From Eubacterium sp. (lineage in GTDB: Bacteria > Bacillota > Clostridia > Oscillospirales > Acutalibacteraceae), in assembly GCA_029050995.1 (NCBI GenBank), contig JAIDLO010000003.1:1-18373 (forward strand): 18,373 nt of DNA, written 5' to 3'. Of the stretch, positions 13,799 through 18,373 are shown one piece after another. Both the position numbers and the translations under genes were made by a program. Each line of letters opens with the position of its first letter. Position 1 is the first letter of the stretch. Below the pieces are notes generated by a model. The model ran no database searches. It worked only from the letters and a program-made list of their open reading frames with translations, and had not been told where the DNA came from.

Positions 13799-15535
13799 AT
13801 GATGTGGTTTTTAATTTTATTACTTGTATTGGTATGTATTGGCTTAATTTGTTTCATTGCCTGGTTTATTCATTACAGAAAAAGCGGAAGATGCCCGCTT
13901 TGTGCATTGGATAAAGCAGGACTGCCGACAAAGCTTACCATAGACACACAGGATGTTCCGGATTATGACAACGGCGCTGCACTTACCCCGCCAATGGGCT
14001 GGAGCAGCTGGAACACCTTTAAGCAGAACATAAGCGAAGAGCTTATTTTAAGTACTGCCGCAGCTATGCGACTTTCCGGTCTTGTTGATGCAGGCTATCA
14101 ATACATCAATATTGATGACTGCTGGCACAGCTCTTTCCGCGATAAAAACGGCAGACTGCAAGGCGATCTTGGAAAATTCCCTTCAGGAATGCCTGATGTT
14201 ATTGAGAAAATCAATCATATGGGTATGAAGGTTGGACTTTATTCTTCAAACGGAACCTTAACCTGCGAGGATTTACCTGCAAGCCTTGGAAATGAAGCAG
14301 TTGACGCAAAAACGATTGCTGAATGGGGCTGTGAATTTTTCAAATATGATTTCTGCCACAACAAGAGAATAAACGGCGATGCACCGGTTATTGAGGCAAT
14401 TGAGCTTAACAGACTCGGCAAAGAGGTTGAATACACCTTAAAGCCTGAGGATGCTGAATTTACAGGCAGAGCAAGAATTGTAAATATCAAAAGACTTCCA
14501 AGCGGAAAGGCTGTCGGTCTTTTAAATCATAATGCAGGCACGGCAACATTCAGAACTACAATTGATATCAGCGGCGAATATGTGCTTACACTTTTGATTT
14601 ATAAAAGCTTAAATCTGAGACACGAGCAATATCTTCAGGTAATCGTAAACGGCGAAATTCACGAGGTATTTGCGCAGAAAACAAAAGGCTTTAATGCAAC
14701 GGGCAGATTACAGCTTATGGTTAATTTAAAAGCCGGAGAAAACGAAATCGTTTTGAAAAACCCGATTCGTTCTTTTGCAGACAGTTCCTACACGCAGTAT
14801 TCAAGAATGGCAAGAGAACTTAAAAAAGCAAGCAAGGAGATTGCCGAGAAAACAGGCAATCCCGAAAAGCCGATTATCTTTTCCATATGCGAATGGGGTA
14901 CTTCCATTCCGTATAAATGGGCTGCTAAAGCAGGAAATATGTGGCGCACAACGCACGATATTATGCCGTTCTGGAAAAGTGTTTATTTGATTTATCTTCA
15001 TAATGTTAAGCTTTATAAATACGCAAAGCCTGGTTCCTGGAACGATCCGGATATGCTTGAGGTTGGAAACGGAAAGCTGACCGAGGATGAAAACAGAGCG
15101 CATTTCTCACTCTGGTGTATGATGGCAGCCCCGCTCGTTCTTGGAAACGATATCAGAAACTTTGTTAACGAAGACGGAACACCGATTGAAAATCATCCGG
15201 TACTTAAAATTGTTACAAACAAAGAGCTTATTGCAATCGACCAGGACCCGCTTGGCAAGCAGGCAAAAAGAATTAAAAAGGTTTCGGGTATAGATATTCT
15301 TGCCCGTCCGCTTGCAAACGGCGATACAGCGCTCTGCTTCTTCAATACAAGTTCAAGCACAAAAGGACTTTCCTTTGATTTGAATGAGCTTGCGGAAGAC
15401 GAATACCTCGGCTTCGGCGTTCCTCATTCCTCCTATAATGTTCACGAATTATGGAGTGATGAAAGATTCTCAGCAACAATTCTTTCAGCTTCAATGCCAA
15501 AGCACGGCGTTAAGGTTTACAGAATCAGCAAATAA
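13799..15535 (+). CDS. Membrane-anchored GH27 alpha-galactosidase with internal CBM-like insert
   Basis: A 578-aa glycoside hydrolase of family 27 (clan D), expected to remove terminal alpha-linked galactose. Residues 3-25 are one TM, followed by HYRKSGRCPLC. The barrel starts TPPMGWSSWNTF (63-74), then YQYINIDDCWH (100-110) and KYDFC (182-186) with nucleophile D184. The acid/base is D387 in WRTTHDI (by alignment to human alpha-Gal A D231). WNDPDMLEVGNG (414-425) and APLVLGNDI complete the barrel, and a beta domain ends the protein. Between KYDFCHNKR and YTQYSRMAREL, residues about 195-330 form an insert with CBM6/35-like features (AEFTGRARIV, GEYVLTLLIY, VIVNGE, LKAGENEIVL). AGAGG precedes an ATGATG start. 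A strong terminator follows. Confidence 0.9.
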   Translation: MMWFLILLLVLVCIGLICFIAWFIHYRKSGRCPLCALDKAGLPTKLTIDTQDVPDYDNGAALTPPMGWSSWNTFKQNISEELILSTAAAMRLSGLVDAGYQYINIDDCWHSSFRDKNGRLQGDLGKFPSGMPDVIEKINHMGMKVGLYSSNGTLTCEDLPASLGNEAVDAKTIAEWGCEFFKYDFCHNKRINGDAPVIEAIELNRLGKEVEYTLKPEDAEFTGRARIVNIKRLPSGKAVGLLNHNAGTATFRTTIDISGEYVLTLLIYKSLNLRHEQYLQVIVNGEIHEVFAQKTKGFNATGRLQLMVNLKAGENEIVLKNPIRSFADSSYTQYSRMARELKKASKEIAEKTGNPEKPIIFSICEWGTSIPYKWAAKAGNMWRTTHDIMPFWKSVYLIYLHNVKLYKYAKPGSWNDPDMLEVGNGKLTEDENRAHFSLWCMMAAPLVLGNDIRNFVNEDGTPIENHPVLKIVTNKELIAIDQDPLGKQAKRIKKVSGIDILARPLANGDTALCFFNTSSSTKGLSFDLNELAEDEYLGFGVPHSSYNVHELWSDERFSATILSASMPKHGVKVYRISK

Positions 15536-15544
15536 TTTACAACA

Positions 15545-15588
15545 AAAAAGCAGCCTTGCAGGTTATTTCCTGCGAGGCTGTTTTTTTT
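15545..15588. terminator. Bidirectional terminator between convergent operons
   Basis: A 12-bp stem CAGCCTTGCAGG / CCTGCGAGGCTG (one G-T pair), loop TTATTT, then eight T on +. The left flank AACAAAAAAG gives a T-run on the minus strand. It serves the GH27 gene and the convergent four-TM gene. Confidence 0.92.
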
Positions 15589-15592
15589 GTTC

Positions 15593-16294
15593 TTACTTCA
15601 ACAAATTACATTTCTTATTTCTATCATTAACGAGAATAACGAGTTCATTTGCTGAGGATTTTGCGAGGTCTATATCGTTATTTTGAACTGCATCTGCAAA
15701 AACATTGAACTGATTCTGAATCTGATTTTCTATGTTTGCAAGTGCTTTACTGCTCATAGGATCACTATAACGAATTGCCTCATAAACTTTTTTTGCTTCT
15801 GCTTTGATTTCATCGTTCTTTGCTCTTTCCATAATGGAATCAGCATCAACTGTAAGTGCCTTAATGAAGAATGTTTTTTCTTTAACCTTTTGCTCAACAT
15901 TGTTAACGATATCTGCCGCAGCACTTGCTTTAACAATAGCAATTGCATAAAAAGCAAGAATAAGTACATCAACAATAATTCCAACCCAATAAGGAATTGC
16001 AGGAACAACCATTGCGATAACACCGGCAATAAGTGAAGCAACTAAAGCTGAATAAGAAAGTCTTAGAACAGAGATTTTCAAAAACACTTTGTTTTTATTT
16101 TCTTCTTTAAAGAACATTAAGCTGCAAATCAGATTTCCGATAAATGCCAATGTTATGAATCCATAACCAATCCAAAAAGACGGAAGCAACGCAGCAAATC
16201 CCATTGTTGCACCTGTTACAACAAAAGTAATAACATTAAAAACTACAAATGCAATTGCCCAGCAAATGCCATAATATTTAAAATACTTCTTCAT
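15593..16294 (-). CDS. Four-TM membrane protein with helical cytoplasmic tail
   Basis: A 233-aa protein, family not recognised. Four hydrophobic segments lie at about 9-28, 40-62, 75-98 and 102-123. A soluble, charged, helical tail follows (124-233), with predicted cytoplasmic features such as IVNNVEQKVKEKTF and a region of QNQFNVFADAVQNNDIDLAK. There are no catalytic motifs. AAGGAG precedes the ATG, 7 nt away. The gene starts 11 nt after the SPFH-SHOCT gene stop on the same strand, so they share a transcript and probably a complex at the membrane (inference from context). It ends at the bidirectional terminator. Confidence 0.8.
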   Translation of the reverse strand: MKKYFKYYGICWAIAFVVFNVITFVVTGATMGFAALLPSFWIGYGFITLAFIGNLICSLMFFKEENKNKVFLKISVLRLSYSALVASLIAGVIAMVVPAIPYWVGIIVDVLILAFYAIAIVKASAAADIVNNVEQKVKEKTFFIKALTVDADSIMERAKNDEIKAEAKKVYEAIRYSDPMSSKALANIENQIQNQFNVFADAVQNNDIDLAKSSANELVILVNDRNKKCNLLK

Positions 16295-16305
16295 CGTAAT
16301 TCTCC

Positions 16306-17463
16306 TTATAAAATGCTTGAAAGCAGCTGTGTTTTAAGATTATTGAACTCTTCATCAGACAACATGCCTGCTTCTTTCATCATTGTTAATTTTTCTATTT
16401 TTGCTTTGAATACAGCCATATCGTCTGTTGGCTGCTGAAACTGTTGAGCTTGCTGTGGTTGATTATTTATGCCGTCAAAAGCATTGTTTATAGCACCGCC
16501 AACAACACCGCCAACAACACCGCCTACGGCACCGCCAACACCTGCCATTGTTCCAAAGCCTACACCCATATTCGTAAACTGACCTGTTGCTTCATTCTTG
16601 GCAACATCCTGCGCAACATCAAAGCCACGCTCCTGCTGATATGTATAGCCCTCTTGCGCACGCTTGGTAGCCATTGCCTGTGATTCAATAACTGTTTTCT
16701 GTGCTTCTGTTTCTGCGTCAATAACGGCAGTCTGCTGTCTTAATCTGGCTTCAGCAATGTCTGCATATTGTCTGAAATGAAGTGATTTGAATTTTTCATA
16801 GGTTGCTTCGCCGTCCGGCTTAACAATTGTTGTAATGAAAAATCTTTCAAGCGCAATGCCGTAATCAGCAAAATCAGGCTGAAGCAGTTTAAGAAGAGCT
16901 GATGAAATGTCGTTTAAGCGCTCATCAATTTCAAAGATACTGATTTTCTGCTCACGAATTACCTGTGCAATGTAGGATTTAACCTTTGTCATAAGGAATG
17001 CACGGAAATATCTTGTTAAACTCTCCTGACCCAAGAAATCCTCTGTACCGACTAATTTAAGCAAAAGCTTTCTTGAATCTTCTGCACGAAGGCTCATTTC
17101 GCCGCTTGCACCAATTGAAATCGGGAAATTATATGTAGGCTCCATAAACTGAACCTTGCTGTCCGTTCCCCATTTAATCGCCATCTGCTCAGTTTTGTTG
17201 ATGAAATAAACTTCGCAGTGGAACGGTGTCTGACCGCCTGTCGGCAGATTAAGAGCCTTGCCGATTAACGGAATATTCTGCGTTTCAAGCGTGTAACGAC
17301 CTGCACCGAATAAATCAAGTGCCTGTCCGTTCATCATAAAGATTGCTTCTTGTGACTCATGCACAATCAGCTGTGTTAATAAATTAAAATCTTCGCAAGG
17401 GTGCTTCCATATAAATGTTTTGTTGTCACCCTCGTATTTAATAATGTCTGCTATATTTGCCAT
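16306..17463 (-). CDS. SPFH/virion-core-like protein with C-terminal SHOCT domain
   Basis: A 385-aa protein similar in layout to B. subtilis YdjI and other 'virion core protein'/Band_7_1 family members, which sit in membrane-stress gene sets with PspA homologues. The N-terminal 1-230 is the SPFH-like part: HESQEAIFMMNGQALDLFG, AGRYTLETQNIPLIGK, FHCEVYFINKTEQMAIKWGT and the helical LTRYFRAFLMTKVKSYI. Residues 230-285 are an Ala/Gln/Glu coiled coil. A Gly zipper GVGGAVGGVVGGVVGGAI is at 308-325, then a Gln-rich linker. A SHOCT motif IEKLTMMKEAGMLSDEEF closes it. SPFH proteins form membrane scaffolds; SHOCT domains are short oligomerisation modules. Ribosome site AAGGAG lies inside the upstream 75-aa frame, which it overlaps by 13 nt. 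Confidence 0.88.
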   Translation of the reverse strand: MANIADIIKYEGDNKTFIWKHPCEDFNLLTQLIVHESQEAIFMMNGQALDLFGAGRYTLETQNIPLIGKALNLPTGGQTPFHCEVYFINKTEQMAIKWGTDSKVQFMEPTYNFPISIGASGEMSLRAEDSRKLLLKLVGTEDFLGQESLTRYFRAFLMTKVKSYIAQVIREQKISIFEIDERLNDISSALLKLLQPDFADYGIALERFFITTIVKPDGEATYEKFKSLHFRQYADIAEARLRQQTAVIDAETEAQKTVIESQAMATKRAQEGYTYQQERGFDVAQDVAKNEATGQFTNMGVGFGTMAGVGGAVGGVVGGVVGGAINNAFDGINNQPQQAQQFQQPTDDMAVFKAKIEKLTMMKEAGMLSDEEFNNLKTQLLSSIL

Positions 17464-17678
17464 TGGTTTTCTCCTTGATTTGTTTCTTCATAATAATCAC
17501 AGTTTTTTGCTGAATTACAACTAAATAAATACATGTTTTTGTTATCTTTACAACGGCAAATTCTTTTTTTACCTGTACCTTCATGAAACTTACAATGTGC
17601 TGGATGTCTTCGCTTACCATCACTTTTTAAACACTCTAAATGAGCAGATACTCCTTGCATTTCGCTAACCTTGGCCAT
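17451..17678 (-). CDS. Small Cys/His-rich protein overlapping the SPFH gene
   Basis: A 75-aa protein, family unknown. Six cysteines (C16, C29, C41, C43, C54, C60) and four histidines (H13, H25, H28, H32) are grouped as HPAHCKFHEGTGKKRICRC and FSCNSAKNCDYYEE, which suggests a zinc-binding fold (inference). I chose the ATG at 17676-17678 because GGAG sits 6 nt upstream; an upstream TTG at 17690 would overlap that site. The stop lies 13 nt inside the SPFH gene, implying coupling. It has its own likely promoter and is the first gene of the operon. The alternative, that it is only a leader frame, is less likely given the Shine-Dalgarno and composition. Confidence 0.7.
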   Translation of the reverse strand: MAKVSEMQGVSAHLECLKSDGKRRHPAHCKFHEGTGKKRICRCKDNKNMYLFSCNSAKNCDYYEETNQGENQWQI

Positions 17679-17714
17679 ATTCTTCTCCAATTTTTATCTT
17701 TTCTTTTCACTTAA

Positions 17715-17742
17715 AATATATAATGCTTCTCAATAATATCAA
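17715..17742 (-). promoter_or_regulatory. Promoter of the Cys-rich/SPFH/4-TM operon
   Basis: On the minus strand TTGATA (17737-17742) - 16 nt - TATATT (17715-17720), followed by an A-rich leader and GGAG. Confidence 0.55.
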
Positions 17743-17779
17743 TTTAATAATTCCTTTATTTCGATACCTTTTAACATTT

Positions 17780-18373
17780 TTACCAATTTCTATCTTCATA
17801 TGGTGTCGATTCTACGCCCTCTGATTGCAAGTTTTTAACCATATTGTCAAGTTTACCTTTCCACATCTTTTTAAACCATTCTGTACCACCAAACCATTTT
17901 ACTATTGTAGGACTGATTGCATAGTATATATGAATAAACAATCTGCCATACCAAGTTTTGGAAAGTTGATTGTCACGATATCTGCGCAAAGTCCATACCT
18001 CTGGACAATCATAAGAACCATAAACAGCAGTAGCAATATAGCAGCCACCACTTGCCGTCTCTGTACTTGTATTAGAAGCAGAAAGCTCAGAAACAATATA
18101 AGCAGAATCATACTTCTGAATTTTTTTTGTATAATCCATAATGATACTCTTATTTGCTACTTGATTATCAAAATACTTCATTAATCCGTTATGCTTAGTT
18201 ATTCCCTCTTTCCATGCATCAACCGCTACAGTACAAAGATCTGAATAGTTATCAAATATAACATCTATACTATCGCCTAAAACATACATAATATCTTTTG
18301 CAGCACTACAATTACTTACCATTGACTGAAGATATTCATTTCTAATTTGAATATCAATATCTTCATAATGACT
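17780..18373 (-). CDS. CFI-box C-terminal domain protein (5' end outside window)
   Basis: The minus-strand frame is open from the window edge to TAA at 17780-17782, giving at least 197 residues. The ATG at 18320-18322 has no good ribosome site, and 17 further in-frame residues precede it, so the start is probably beyond the window. The N-terminal visible half is helical and polar with no known motif. After a Ser/Thr linker comes GGCYIATAVYGSYDCPEVWT followed by LRRYRDNQLSKTWYGRLFI and YYAISPTIVKWFG. This matches the small C-terminal module NCBI calls CFI-box-CTERM (from memory), found at the end of many unrelated bacterial proteins. Its role is unknown; the hydrophobic YYAISPTIVKWF segment suggests membrane contact. 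The tail is basic then acidic. Confidence 0.75.
   Translation of the reverse strand, partial: SHYEDIDIQIRNEYLQSMVSNCSAAKDIMYVLGDSIDVIFDNYSDLCTVAVDAWKEGITKHNGLMKYFDNQVANKSIIMDYTKKIQKYDSAYIVSELSASNTSTETASGGCYIATAVYGSYDCPEVWTLRRYRDNQLSKTWYGRLFIHIYYAISPTIVKWFGGTEWFKKMWKGKLDNMVKNLQSEGVESTPYEDRNW

Noticed and set aside
15683..16036. 117-aa + strand frame opposite the four-TM gene
   Set aside because: Cys/Asn-rich shadow; the minus-strand frame has the ribosome site, TM pattern and operon context.
1..18373. Defence island, prophage or mobile element
   Set aside because: No integrase, transposase, terminal repeats, restriction, toxin-antitoxin or Cas genes are visible; composition is uniform and genes are housekeeping or envelope types.

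Overview
The window is low-GC, densely packed bacterial DNA and looks like core chromosome of a Clostridia-class Firmicute, probably an Oscillospiraceae/Ruminococcaceae-type gut bacterium (genus not resolvable by eye). The basis is an hrcA-grpE-dnaK-dnaJ heat-shock cluster behind a perfect CIRCE element, an RNase P RNA with an A-type P1/P2/P3 layout, A/T-rich TTGACA/TATAAT promoters, strong AGGAGG-type ribosome sites, and several Clostridia-typical small families. I see no phage, IS, CRISPR, tRNA or defence genes.

Left part (1-6170, all +): the 3' end of an unidentified gene overlaps (ATGA) a secreted CHAP-domain peptidase. A terminator follows, then the CIRCE-controlled operon hrcA-grpE-dnaK-dnaJ, with a strong hairpin between dnaK and dnaJ, a terminator, and a DUF5662-like gene.

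Middle (6180-10800): a membrane-anchored YerB/DUF3048-like protein (-) diverges from a 207-aa protein whose layout recalls MreB/actin with its nucleotide-binding loops eroded. A small 61-aa protein follows, with its Shine-Dalgarno inside the preceding terminator. On the minus strand, rnpB is followed after about 31 nt by iolJ-like aldolase and iolC kinase genes (late myo-inositol catabolism, DKG to DKGP to dihydroxyacetone phosphate plus malonate semialdehyde). No other iol gene is visible.

Right part (10800-18373): an LCP (LytR-CpsA-Psr) wall-polymer ligase with a long charged cytoplasmic tail diverges from rnpB. Next comes a likely three-gene + operon: a PPase-like/Nudix fusion, a small multidrug-export-family membrane protein, and a membrane-anchored GH27 alpha-galactosidase with a CBM-like insert inside its catalytic domain. 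A bidirectional terminator separates it from a convergent minus-strand operon: a Cys/His-rich 75-aa protein overlapping an SPFH/virion-core-like protein with a C-terminal SHOCT domain, followed by a four-TM protein. The window ends inside a protein with a C-terminal CYIATAVYG ('CFI-box') domain.

The window is mostly housekeeping. The observations most worth following are the degenerate actin-like protein, the PPase-Nudix fusion, the GH27 insert and topology, the terminator/SD overlap, the rnpB-iolJ-iolC arrangement, and the Cys-rich/SPFH-SHOCT/4-TM operon.
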